From assembly GCA_003551215.1 (NCBI GenBank), contig PUMD01000101.1, forward strand, positions 1-35,915: DNA of 35,915 bases, given 5' to 3'. This document shows, piece after piece, positions 9,202 through 16,473 of this stretch. Each line of letters starts with the position of its first letter. Positions within the stretch are counted from its first letter, which is position 1. The position numbers and the translations under genes are program-made. The notes under the pieces are model-generated. The model had not been told where the DNA came from, made no database searches, and saw only the letters and a program-made list of their open reading frames with translations. This DNA comes from Clostridia bacterium. Its GTDB lineage: Bacteria > Bacillota > Sulfobacillia > SLMV01.

Positions 9202-9230
9202 ACTATAGGTTTTTTAGGTGCGCAGGTAAA
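9202..9230 (-). promoter_or_regulatory. Sigma-A-like promoter of the small membrane protein gene
   Basis: Minus-strand TTTACC and TATAGT are separated by 17 bases, ending 50 bp before the ATG. A second possible extended -10 (TGCTATACT) lies further upstream near 9310-9318. Confidence 0.5.
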
Positions 9231-9367
9231 ACAGCTATGCTACTCCCCCGACGGTGTTTGCAGCGCTGCATCCTGTAATGAAACCGTAATATTGCGGCAG
9301 CGCATCGATAGTATAGCATACACCCGGAAGCGCAGAAAAGCTGCCCGATGGATTTTAATTGGGGCGA

Positions 9368-11098
9368 TTACATCTTCTGTACCGCCTCAACACCGAGAAT
9401 TCGGAGTCCTTCTGCGATCACCACGCGGCAGCAGCAGCAGAGATAAAGCCTTGCCGCAGTGGTTTTTGAGTCATCCCCCAGTACTCGGCAGTGAGTGTAG
9501 AAATTGTGAAAGTCTGCCGCCAGCTCCAGCAGGTAATTGGCCAGGCGCTGCGGCTCGAGACTGCCCGCTGCCTGTCCGATAACCTCGGGGAAGTCTCCCA
9601 GACGCCTTATGAGTCCGTGTTCGGCTTCATGAGTCAGAACTGACAGGTCCGCCCCGGTGAGGTCTTCTGACCGTACATCGACCCCTTTTTGGGTTGCCTG
9701 AGCAAAAATGCTGCACAGGCGGGCGTGCGCGTACTTCACGTAGTACACAGGGTTTTCATCCGATTGGGACTTGGCAAGCTCCAGGTCAAAATCCAAAGGA
9801 GAGCTCGGCGCTCGCATTATGAAGAAGAACCGGGCGGCATCGCGCCCCACCTCGTCTAGCAGCTGCTCCATGGTTACGAAAGTCCCCGCACGCTTGGACA
9901 TACTTACTTCTGCGCCTTCCCGCAGCAATCTAACCCACTGCGATATGACAACCTCCAGGGCATCCGGATCCATACCCATTCCCTGAATTCCCGCGTGCAG
10001 GCCCGGCACATGGCCATGATGATCCGGTCCCAGTATGTCGATCAGCCTGTCGAAACCGCGCTCGAATTTGCTCACATGGTAGGCTATGTCCGGCAGCAAA
10101 TAAGTATATGAACCGTCGCTTTTGACCAAGACCCGGTCCCGCTCATCACCAAACTCAGTCGATCTCAACCAGACAGCTCCCTCTCGCTCGTAGGCAAGTC
10201 CCTGACGCCTGAGCCGGTTGACCACAGCCTGAGGACCACCCTGCTGGCGGATCTCACTTTCTCGGTACCATCGGTCAAAACTCACCCCGTAACGGTCCAG
10301 CAGCGCCCTGTGCTGTTTGACGATTTCATCGGCGGCGAATCTTCCCAGCAGTTCCCGCCGCTGCCGCTCGGAAAGCTGCCATATCCGCCCGGCATCAGCC
10401 GGGTGCCGCAACCGGAACCTCTCGGCCAGTTGACGCACATATTCACCAGGATAGGCGTTTTCGGGGATTTCGGCATCTTCTCCGTCCAACTGCCGCAGCC
10501 TGATTTCCATCGACAGACCGAGAGTCTCTATCTGACCGCCGCTGTCGTTGACGTAGTACTCGCTGTGCGCAGCCCAACCAGTCTTACGCAGCAGATTGCA
10601 AAGCACATCTCCCAGAGCTGCCGCCCGCGCCTGCACTACCACCAGCGGACCCGTGGGATTTGCGCTAACGAACTCCAAAAGCACCCTACGCCCTGCACCA
10701 GTGTCCGTCTTGCCGTAGTCTTCACCGGCGCGCCTTATATCCCGGAGCATATCCCAACGGAAACTGTTGCTTATCTTGAAGTTGATAAAACCCGGTCCCC
10801 CCACATCTATGCCGCTTAGATATTCCGATCCTGCAACCGACTGCTGCAGGGCATCCACGATTTGCTCAGCCAACTGTCTGGGGGGCATGCCCGCCTGCTG
10901 CGCCAGTGTGAGGGCTGCGTTGGTCGCCGCGTCGCCGTGGGTGGGGTCGCCCGGTCTCTCCACCACAAAGCAAGCATCAGCCACCTTTTGCGGTAAATCT
11001 TCGGCCTGCGCCAAAGCAGACAGCGCATCGCTGACCATCTCAGCGATCCTGCGGCGCATCCATCGGTTGCTCAGATAATTTGTGCATCCACAGTCCAA
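9368..11098 (-). CDS. argS: Arginyl-tRNA synthetase with degenerate HIGH motif
   Basis: Charges tRNA-Arg with arginine. The Add1-type N-terminal domain, the catalytic core with EFVSANPTGPL, EYYVNDSGGQ and LLPDIAYHVSKFERG, the second signature SMSKRAG (residues about 399-405) and a C-terminal DALR anticodon domain are all visible. Where class I enzymes carry HIGH (HVGH or HMGN in this family) the sequence is VVVQ at about residues 153-156, followed by ARAAALGD. The reading frame is intact around it. I chose the TTG at 11096-11098 (576 residues), preceded by GAGGTG at six bases; the longest frame begins at TTG 11146 without a usable ribosome site, and an ATG at 11059 lacks one too. Transcribed divergently from the metallo-hydrolase. 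Confidence 0.93.
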   Translation of the reverse strand: MDCGCTNYLSNRWMRRRIAEMVSDALSALAQAEDLPQKVADACFVVERPGDPTHGDAATNAALTLAQQAGMPPRQLAEQIVDALQQSVAGSEYLSGIDVGGPGFINFKISNSFRWDMLRDIRRAGEDYGKTDTGAGRRVLLEFVSANPTGPLVVVQARAAALGDVLCNLLRKTGWAAHSEYYVNDSGGQIETLGLSMEIRLRQLDGEDAEIPENAYPGEYVRQLAERFRLRHPADAGRIWQLSERQRRELLGRFAADEIVKQHRALLDRYGVSFDRWYRESEIRQQGGPQAVVNRLRRQGLAYEREGAVWLRSTEFGDERDRVLVKSDGSYTYLLPDIAYHVSKFERGFDRLIDILGPDHHGHVPGLHAGIQGMGMDPDALEVVISQWVRLLREGAEVSMSKRAGTFVTMEQLLDEVGRDAARFFFIMRAPSSPLDFDLELAKSQSDENPVYYVKYAHARLCSIFAQATQKGVDVRSEDLTGADLSVLTHEAEHGLIRRLGDFPEVIGQAAGSLEPQRLANYLLELAADFHNFYTHCRVLGDDSKTTAARLYLCCCCRVVIAEGLRILGVEAVQKM

Positions 11099-11186
11099 TC
11101 CTCTCACCTCTTTCTGCGTGTTCAGCCACGTATGCAAGATCTGCAACCACCTTGCTCGTCCAATGCAGGTTCGTTTCCTTATTGTA

Positions 11187-11193
11187 TTATAAT
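11187..11193. promoter_or_regulatory. Palindromic -10 element between argS and the metallo-hydrolase gene
   Basis: The octamer ATTATAAT (11186-11193) reads TATAAT on both strands, 47 bp before the plus-strand start at 11240 and about 90 bp before argS on the minus strand. Neither direction has a good -35 hexamer. It could be one promoter serving both divergent genes. Confidence 0.45.
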
Positions 11194-11239
11194 GGGCATG
11201 CAGGGAACTCTCATAGCTGATGAAAAGAGGTGGTGTTGG

Positions 11240-11884
11240 ATGATGTCAGACGGAAACTGCACTGAAGTTCGCAGATTGACGGTTGGCCCTGTAGCCTGCA
11301 ACTGCTACCTGCTGACTGATACCAGGACTGACACCAGCTGGGTTGTCGATCCAGGTGGTTTTTCGCCCCAGCTGAAAGAGGCGCTAGGCGAAGCCAACAT
11401 AGAGAAGATCCTGCTGACCCACGGGCACTACGACCATACCGGGGGGCTGGCCGAGCTTTACAAAGAAACCAAAGCGACAGTGTGTCTTTGCGAGGATGAA
11501 ATGCATCTTTACCGCGATCCTGCCCGCAGCCTCAGCGGTTCTCGCGAATTTACTGAGCGGCTGCCTGAGGTGGGCTGCATCCTCAACGACGGCGATACTC
11601 TAACACTGGGAGATGCAGTCTTCACCGTCTACCATACGCCCGGCCACACCCCGGGCAGCGTCGTATTCAGGGGAGAGGAGCTCCTTTTTACGGGAGATAC
11701 ACTCTTTGAGGGCTCAGTAGGACGCACAGACCTGCCGGGAGGTTCACCAGATGAACTCACCAGGTCATTGCGACGCATATCCGCAATGCCCGGGAATCTC
11801 ACTGTCTATCCCGGCCACGGACCCCGGACCACGATGGCCGCCCAGCTGAGGAGCAATCCCTTTCTGCAGGGGATTTCGCAATGA
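11240..11884 (+). CDS. Metallo-beta-lactamase-fold hydrolase (glyoxalase II-like)
   Basis: A 214-residue cytoplasmic hydrolase. All metal ligands are visible: THGHYDH (His61, His63, Asp65, His66), HTPGHTPGS (His136), FTGDTLF (Asp153) and YPGHGP (His193), with the VDPGG strand near residue 37. These are the two-zinc site residues of the glyoxalase II branch, which cleaves thioesters such as S-lactoylglutathione; in organisms without glutathione the substrate may differ, so no symbol is given. The start ATG at 11240 (a second ATG follows directly) has AGAGGTGG six bases upstream; the longer open frame to 11132 overlaps the argS start region and is rejected. Confidence 0.88.
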   Translation: MMSDGNCTEVRRLTVGPVACNCYLLTDTRTDTSWVVDPGGFSPQLKEALGEANIEKILLTHGHYDHTGGLAELYKETKATVCLCEDEMHLYRDPARSLSGSREFTERLPEVGCILNDGDTLTLGDAVFTVYHTPGHTPGSVVFRGEELLFTGDTLFEGSVGRTDLPGGSPDELTRSLRRISAMPGNLTVYPGHGPRTTMAAQLRSNPFLQGISQ

Positions 11885-11890
11885 AGGCGG

Positions 11891-11920
11891 TTGACAATGG
11901 CCGATAAGATATAACAAAAT
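11891..11920 (+). promoter_or_regulatory. Promoter of the recombinase-hsp20 unit
   Basis: A perfect TTGACA begins seven bases after the metallo-hydrolase stop. The best spaced -10 is CAAAAT at 18 bases; a perfect TATAAT occurs at 11922-11927 but is 25 bases away. Both place the start site before the TTG codon at 11965. Confidence 0.5.
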
Positions 11921-11964
11921 TTATAATGCAACGACTGATAAGATTGAAGGGAGGGAGTTCGGCC

Positions 11965-12819
11965 TTGATCCGATCGCTCCGCGGCTGGCGGAAGCACCTG
12001 AGGCGACAGAACCTGGCATCAAGGACTGTTGAAGCCTACTTAGCCGACGTGGCCGATTTCGCTCGCTGGATGCGTAAGCAGGTCGGAGGCTTCGAGCCCT
12101 CTGCAGTCAGCAGGGACAATATCCAACGGTACCTCGAACAGCTGCGCAGGGGGGTCGGGGCCAACAAGGCACCGGTCAAGCCGTCCACGGTAAACAGGCG
12201 GATTGACTCCCTTCGATCATTTTTCCGCTGGGCGCGACGTCGACAGCTGGTCGATGCCAACCCCGCCCGCGCCGTGCAGTATTTCGCCACCGAACCGACG
12301 GATCTACGGTGGTTGAGCGACCGGGAAACCCGGGTGCTGAAAGACTGGCTGCATGAGCAGGCAACTTTGCGCGACCGTGCTCTGATAATGCTGATGCTCA
12401 GCACGGGACTTCGGGTAAGCGAGGTGGCCGGAATCCGGGCAGGCGACCTCGATGTTGACCCCAAGGGACACAGAGGATGCGTGCGGGTGCCGCAGGAGAA
12501 CCGCAGGATGCGCACCGTACCGCTCAACCGGCAGGCGGTAGAGTGTCTGCTGGATTACTTCGAGCAGAGAACGGGTACCCAAAAGCGCGTACCGCGGCCA
12601 CCTTTTCTGAGTCGGCACAACAACCCATTGGCTGCCCGCAGCATTCGCCGTGCAGTCAAGAGGTGCGGTGAGAGGGCAGGGATTTCTGGGTTGACACCTC
12701 ATACATTGAGACACACTTTTTGCCGGAACCTGTTTCTTTCAGGGGCAGGCCCCGAGGAGATTGCCCGTCTGGCCGGTCACCAGAGCACCGTACAGGCCAA
12801 GCATTACACACAGAAGTAA
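11965..12819 (+). CDS. Tyrosine recombinase (XerC/XerD-like), catalytic lysine not evident
   Basis: A 284-residue site-specific recombinase with an N-terminal SAM-like core-binding domain (LRGWRKHLRRQNLASRTVEAY) and a C-terminal catalytic domain. Visible active-site residues are Arg150 in STGLRVSEV, His246 and Arg249 in TPHTLRHTF, His272 in LAGHQST and Tyr281 four residues from the end. The beta-hairpin that normally carries the catalytic Lys (GKGxKER-VPL in Xer proteins) reads VPQENRRMRTVPL, with Glu/Asn/Arg instead. The start is a TTG with GGGAGGG about nine bases upstream; the ATG at 11926 overlaps a TATAAT and has no ribosome site. No phage or integron genes lie nearby, so it looks chromosomal. 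Its target site is unknown. Confidence 0.85.
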   Translation: MIRSLRGWRKHLRRQNLASRTVEAYLADVADFARWMRKQVGGFEPSAVSRDNIQRYLEQLRRGVGANKAPVKPSTVNRRIDSLRSFFRWARRRQLVDANPARAVQYFATEPTDLRWLSDRETRVLKDWLHEQATLRDRALIMLMLSTGLRVSEVAGIRAGDLDVDPKGHRGCVRVPQENRRMRTVPLNRQAVECLLDYFEQRTGTQKRVPRPPFLSRHNNPLAARSIRRAVKRCGERAGISGLTPHTLRHTFCRNLFLSGAGPEEIARLAGHQSTVQAKHYTQK

Positions 12820-12866
12820 AACCTACTGCTGCAGGCACAGACACAGACAGAAAGGAGGTAGTTGTG

Positions 12867-13292
12867 GTGCGTTATCCAGTTCCCCGCAGACCATTCCGCG
12901 CTATGGAGCGGTTTCGGGAAAATGTAGAGGACATGCTGAATGAGATGTTCGATGCATCTGCCTGGGATTATTCCACCCCAGCAGTGGATCTGCAGGACCA
13001 GGGAGATCAGTACAGATTGGTTGCCGAAGTGCCGGGGATGACAAAGGATAACCTCAGCATCAATGTGGCGGAAAGATCGGTAACGCTGCAGGGACAGACA
13101 GAACATCAGGAAAAAATCGAGGAAGAAAACTTCATTCGTCGCGAACGGCGGCAGGGCAGCTTCAGCCGGACGATCCCGCTGCCTGTGCCGGTGAACCCCG
13201 ATGCTGCCAGTGCCTCCTTCGAAAATGGGGTGCTGACTGTTGTTCTGCCGAAGGAATCTCCTCAGCAGGGACGGCAGCTGGAAATCGAGTGA
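12867..13292 (+). CDS. Hsp20 / alpha-crystallin family small heat-shock protein
   Basis: A 141-residue holdase chaperone that binds unfolding proteins in the cytoplasm. A short arginine-rich N-terminus and an amphipathic helix (MERFRENVEDMLNEMF) lead into the alpha-crystallin domain from PAVDLQDQGDQYRLVAEVPG to FENGVLTVVLPKE. The C-terminal tail is short (QQGRQLEIE) and lacks an obvious IxI motif. The GTG at 12867 has a perfect AAAGGAGG eight bases upstream; a GTG at 12864 is almost as good. It follows the recombinase by 47 bp on the same strand and may be co-transcribed. No CIRCE operator was seen. Confidence 0.93.
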   Translation: MRYPVPRRPFRAMERFRENVEDMLNEMFDASAWDYSTPAVDLQDQGDQYRLVAEVPGMTKDNLSINVAERSVTLQGQTEHQEKIEEENFIRRERRQGSFSRTIPLPVPVNPDAASASFENGVLTVVLPKESPQQGRQLEIE

Positions 13293-13309
13293 CAGGCCAA
13301 AATCACGAT

Positions 13310-13343
13310 GGGCGCCGACTGCTGGTTTTCAGCTCCGGCGCCC
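13310..13343. terminator. GC-rich hairpin between convergent hsp20 and phosphate transporter genes
   Basis: GGGCGCCG pairs perfectly with CGGCGCCC, with an inner GCTG/CAGC stem and a GTTTT loop. It lies just after hsp20 and downstream of the minus-strand transporter. The following plus-strand sequence (GGTTATCCTTTT) has only a weak U-tract, so it is probably a bidirectional but non-canonical terminator. Confidence 0.6.
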
Positions 13344-13398
13344 GGTTATCCTTTTATCAAGCGCAGACTGCGCATTCCCACTGCTTTATGTTCGGACA

Positions 13399-13418
13399 GC
13401 AGCCACACCGGTGGCTGC
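13399..13418. repeat. Perfect hairpin just downstream of the phosphate transporter gene
   Basis: GCAGCCAC pairs with GTGGCTGC around a four-base loop, 16 bp after the minus-strand transporter stop. No U-tract follows in either direction; it may act in concert with the hairpin at 13310-13343. Confidence 0.6.
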
Positions 13419-13434
13419 AGGAGGGGAACTGCCC

Positions 13435-15075
13435 CTACTGCCTGTTTTCTTCGAACTCCTGAACCAGGTAAGCAATGCTGGCGGTGTGGTCCGCCACCCT
13501 CTCCAGATTGGACAGCAAATCCAAAAAGACCACGCCGGATTCAGGGTAACACTTGCCGCTGTTGAGACGCGCTATGTGGCGGCCCCGCAGCTGTTCTTCA
13601 AGTTCGTCAATTCCCTCTTCTATGCACAGAACGCTTTCTGGCACATCACTGCTGTAATCACCGTCGGCCTGCAGCAGGCTGCAGGCCTGTTCTAGGGCCT
13701 GTTTTACCCGCGTGTACATCTGCTGAGCATCAGCCGTTGCCTGATCGGAGAAGGGCAGCCGGTTGTCAAATTTCTCCTCCGAGAGCTCGGCAATGTTTTC
13801 GGCATGGTCACCGACTCGTTCGATGTCGTTAGTTATATTCAAAAGAAGGTTTATCTCCCGGGATGACGCTGGTGCGTGTTCTGATTCAGACAGCCGCACA
13901 AGGTACCGGGTGATAGCTTTTTCCAGGTCATTGATGACTTCTTCCCGCCGGAAAGCGTCCTCCCGCCGGCGATTGTCTTCCTCGAAGAAAGCTGTCATGG
14001 CGTCCTCGAGCATTTCGGTGGCCAGCGCTCCCATGCGAACCAGTTCCCTGCGGACCTGCTCCAGGGCCATTTCTGGAGCCCTTATGAGAAGGTTGTCTGA
14101 GATAAATTGCGGCCCGTATTGAAGCTCAGTTACCTCACCGGGCACCAGGAAAGTGACCACACGCGCCAGCAGATAGATAAAGGGCAGCTGAACCGCTGCA
14201 TTCGTCACATTAAAGAAAGTGTGAGCATTGGCCAACTGACGCATGGGCGAAAGAGGAGCTGTCCTGACAATCACGCCGGCGAAGGCGGGCATAATAGCCA
14301 CAAACAAAACCGCCCCGACCAGGTTGAACAACAGGTGGCTCAGCGCTGCCCGCCGGGCAGTAATCGATGTTCCCAGGCTGGCCAGAAGGGCAGTTATGGT
14401 TGTTCCCAGGTTATCTCCAATCAAAACCGGCAGCGCTGCCGTCAGGGTAATAACCTCCTGTTGGGCGAACCCCTGCAGGATACCTATGGTACCGGATGAA
14501 GACTGCAGCAGGGCAGTCATCCCCGCCCCCACCACCACACCCCAGACGGGCTTGTCCGCGATGCGGAGCACGAGATTCTGAAAGCCCTGCTGATAGCGCA
14601 GGGGGGCCACCGCATCAGTCATGATTGATAAACCCAAAAATAAAAGGCCAAAACCCATGATGGCCTGCCCCACGTTGCGGGCGGAGCGACGTTCTGAAAA
14701 CAAAATCACAAAAGACCCGATAAAAATGGCTGGGAGGCTGAGATCCCCCAGATTGAAGGCAATCAGCTGGGCTGTGAATGAAGTACCTATGTTGGCTCCC
14801 ATGACGACACCGATGGCCTGCGGTAGAGTCATCAACCCCGCACTGACCAGCCCGACCACCATCACTGTTGTCGCGCTGGAGGACTGAATCACCGCCGTTA
14901 CCACGGCACCCGTTATAACTGCCAGCACCGGATTGCTTGTGATGCGCCCAAGCACGCTACGCAGCTTCTGTCCTGCAGCTTCCTGCAGACTCCTGCTCAT
15001 GAACCGTATGCCAAACAGGAACATGCCCAGCCCACCGAAGAAGGTGATAATGAGTGCAGTGAGGTCTACATCCAT
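13435..15075 (-). CDS. Na+/phosphate cotransporter with C-terminal PhoU-like domain
   Basis: A 546-residue NptA/YjbB-type transporter. The membrane half holds the two inverted repeats of the family: QSSSATT at 64-70 with GANIGTS at 93-99, and QSSSGT at 191-196 with GDNLGT at 220-225. From about residue 335 the protein is soluble and helical, with charged repeats (EVINDLEKAITRYL, NITNDIERVGDHAEN, LSNLERVADHTASI) matching the PhoU metal-binding pattern. It probably moves inorganic phosphate with sodium. The ATG has GAGGGGAGA upstream and a promoter lies at 15144-15173. It is a single-gene unit convergent with hsp20. Confidence 0.93.
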   Translation of the reverse strand: MDVDLTALIITFFGGLGMFLFGIRFMSRSLQEAAGQKLRSVLGRITSNPVLAVITGAVVTAVIQSSSATTVMVVGLVSAGLMTLPQAIGVVMGANIGTSFTAQLIAFNLGDLSLPAIFIGSFVILFSERRSARNVGQAIMGFGLLFLGLSIMTDAVAPLRYQQGFQNLVLRIADKPVWGVVVGAGMTALLQSSSGTIGILQGFAQQEVITLTAALPVLIGDNLGTTITALLASLGTSITARRAALSHLLFNLVGAVLFVAIMPAFAGVIVRTAPLSPMRQLANAHTFFNVTNAAVQLPFIYLLARVVTFLVPGEVTELQYGPQFISDNLLIRAPEMALEQVRRELVRMGALATEMLEDAMTAFFEEDNRRREDAFRREEVINDLEKAITRYLVRLSESEHAPASSREINLLLNITNDIERVGDHAENIAELSEEKFDNRLPFSDQATADAQQMYTRVKQALEQACSLLQADGDYSSDVPESVLCIEEGIDELEEQLRGRHIARLNSGKCYPESGVVFLDLLSNLERVADHTASIAYLVQEFEENRQ

Positions 15076-15143
15076 TCGTCTCTCCCCTCGAAACGACTGT
15101 GCCGTGTGGTCTGCTGCTGCAGATTACCCAGACCTCCTCTTCC

Positions 15144-15173
15144 TTTATAACATTGTCACATGCAGAAGGTCAC
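15144..15173 (-). promoter_or_regulatory. Promoter of the phosphate transporter gene
   Basis: Minus-strand GTGACC and TATAAA are separated by 18 bases, starting only 15 bp after the fabI stop. It separates the transporter from the fabI operon. Confidence 0.55.
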
Positions 15174-15187
15174 CCGCCGATGTGCAG

Positions 15188-15964
15188 TCAGCCCATAATA
15201 TTGTATCCTGCATCAACGTAGAGGACTTCTCCTGTCACCGCCGATGACCAGGGAGAAAGCAGAAAAACTGCCGCCTTACCTATTTCTTCCGGCTCCACAT
15301 TCCGGCGCAGAGGGCTGTCCTTTTTGTGCTCTTTGAGCATCTTCAGAAAGTCAGGCACTCCCCGCGCCGAAAGGGTGTTGACCGGCCCGGCAGAAAGGGC
15401 ATTCACCCTGATGCCATCTGGCCCCATATCGCAAGCGAGATAGCGGACAGTTGCCTCAAGGGATGCCTTGGCCACTCCCATGGCATTGTAACCGGGCATG
15501 ACCTTTTGAGAACCGTAGTACGTGAGGGTCAGGATAGATCCCCCGTCCTCCATAAGCCGATGAGCGCGTCTGGCCACTTCCGTAAGGGAATGAGAACTGA
15601 TCTGCTGTGCGAGTCGGTAGTCCTCCCAGGTTATATCAGCAAACCTTTCCTGCAGGGCCTCAGGCGGTGCATAAGCCCAGCAGTGCACCAGAAAATCAAG
15701 CCCCCCAAGATTGTCTGCGACAGAGGAGAAAAGGGCATCCACCTCATCATAGCAGGTAGCATCGCATGCTGCAGTATAGACCTCTTTCATATTCTCGCAC
15801 TTCTGCACCAGTCCCTGAACCCGCCTGGCGAATCGCTCATTTTGATAGGTCAACATCAAGGTAGCCCCCTGCCCGGCTGCGACAGAGGCCACCTGCCAGC
15901 CGAGGCTGCGCCGATTGCTAACTCCGAGTATCAGGCCGCGCTTGCCCTGCAGTAGTGGTTCCAT
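15188..15964 (-). CDS. fabI: Enoyl-[acyl-carrier-protein] reductase (NADH) FabI
   Basis: Reduces trans-2-enoyl-ACP in the last step of fatty acid elongation. The 258-residue length is normal. The FabI-type cofactor loop GVSNRRSLGWQVA is at 14-26, LDFLVHCWAYAP at 89-100, and the catalytic Tyr159 with Lys166 lies in GYNAMGVAKASLE (Tyr-x6-Lys, as in FabI and unlike ordinary short-chain dehydrogenases). NALSAGPVNTLSA and the C-terminal DAGYNIMG are also typical. It follows rlmH by 23 bp, so it is probably the last gene of the htrA-rlmH-fabI unit. Confidence 0.95.
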   Translation of the reverse strand: MEPLLQGKRGLILGVSNRRSLGWQVASVAAGQGATLMLTYQNERFARRVQGLVQKCENMKEVYTAACDATCYDEVDALFSSVADNLGGLDFLVHCWAYAPPEALQERFADITWEDYRLAQQISSHSLTEVARRAHRLMEDGGSILTLTYYGSQKVMPGYNAMGVAKASLEATVRYLACDMGPDGIRVNALSAGPVNTLSARGVPDFLKMLKEHKKDSPLRRNVEPEEIGKAAVFLLSPWSSAVTGEVLYVDAGYNIMG

Positions 15965-15987
15965 ATTTCAACTAACACCCGCTTTCC

Positions 15988-16473
15988 TTAGATGTGATAG
16001 GGCTCTCCCCGAGCTATCCTATGCGCACGGTACAGCTGCTCCAGCAGGATCATAGGTACCATCTCATGGGGAAAAGTCATTCTGGACAGAGACAAAACCA
16101 GGCGACACTCTCCGGTGACCTCATCAGTCAGACCCCAGGGTCCTCCGATGAACCAGACGAAATGAGAATTTCCCCTTGCGGATCTCTTCATGAGAAATTT
16201 TGACAAGTTCACTGATGTGGTGAGCTGTCCGCCCTCATCCAAAGCTATCCAGTAAGCTGGTGGCATCTGGGGAGCCCGCTGGACAAGAGCGCGGCATTCT
16301 TGACTTTTCACCTCATGCCGCTTCTGGGTGGAGTCTCCCGGCAGCTTCATCTTGCGGACGCTCTGTACGGATACACGAGCATAATTGCGAAGGCGCTGCT
16401 TGTAATCATTTTCTCCCGCACGCAAATACCCGCTTTTAGTATCACCTACTTTAAGCAGGGTGTGTCGGATCAT
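15988..16473 (-). CDS. rlmH: RlmH, 23S rRNA (pseudouridine1915-N3)-methyltransferase
   Basis: A 161-residue SPOUT methyltransferase acting on helix 69 of 23S rRNA in the assembled ribosome. The SAM-binding trefoil knot is clear: FVWFIGGPWGLTDEV (105-119), LSLSRMTFPHEMVP and the invariant ending YRAHRIARGEPYHI. The ATG overlaps the stop of htrA in an ATGA junction, so the two are translationally coupled. The same htrA-rlmH adjacency occurs downstream of the WalRK operon in Bacillus. Confidence 0.97.
   Translation of the reverse strand: MIRHTLLKVGDTKSGYLRAGENDYKQRLRNYARVSVQSVRKMKLPGDSTQKRHEVKSQECRALVQRAPQMPPAYWIALDEGGQLTTSVNLSKFLMKRSARGNSHFVWFIGGPWGLTDEVTGECRLVLSLSRMTFPHEMVPMILLEQLYRAHRIARGEPYHI

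Noticed and set aside
11099-11239. T-box riboswitch upstream of argS
   Set aside because: The divergent gap is only about 140 bp and has no T-box sequence or leader terminator.
11965-13292. Recombinase and hsp20 as part of an integrated mobile element
   Set aside because: No flanking direct repeats, tRNA attachment site, phage or integron genes were seen, and base composition resembles the neighbours.
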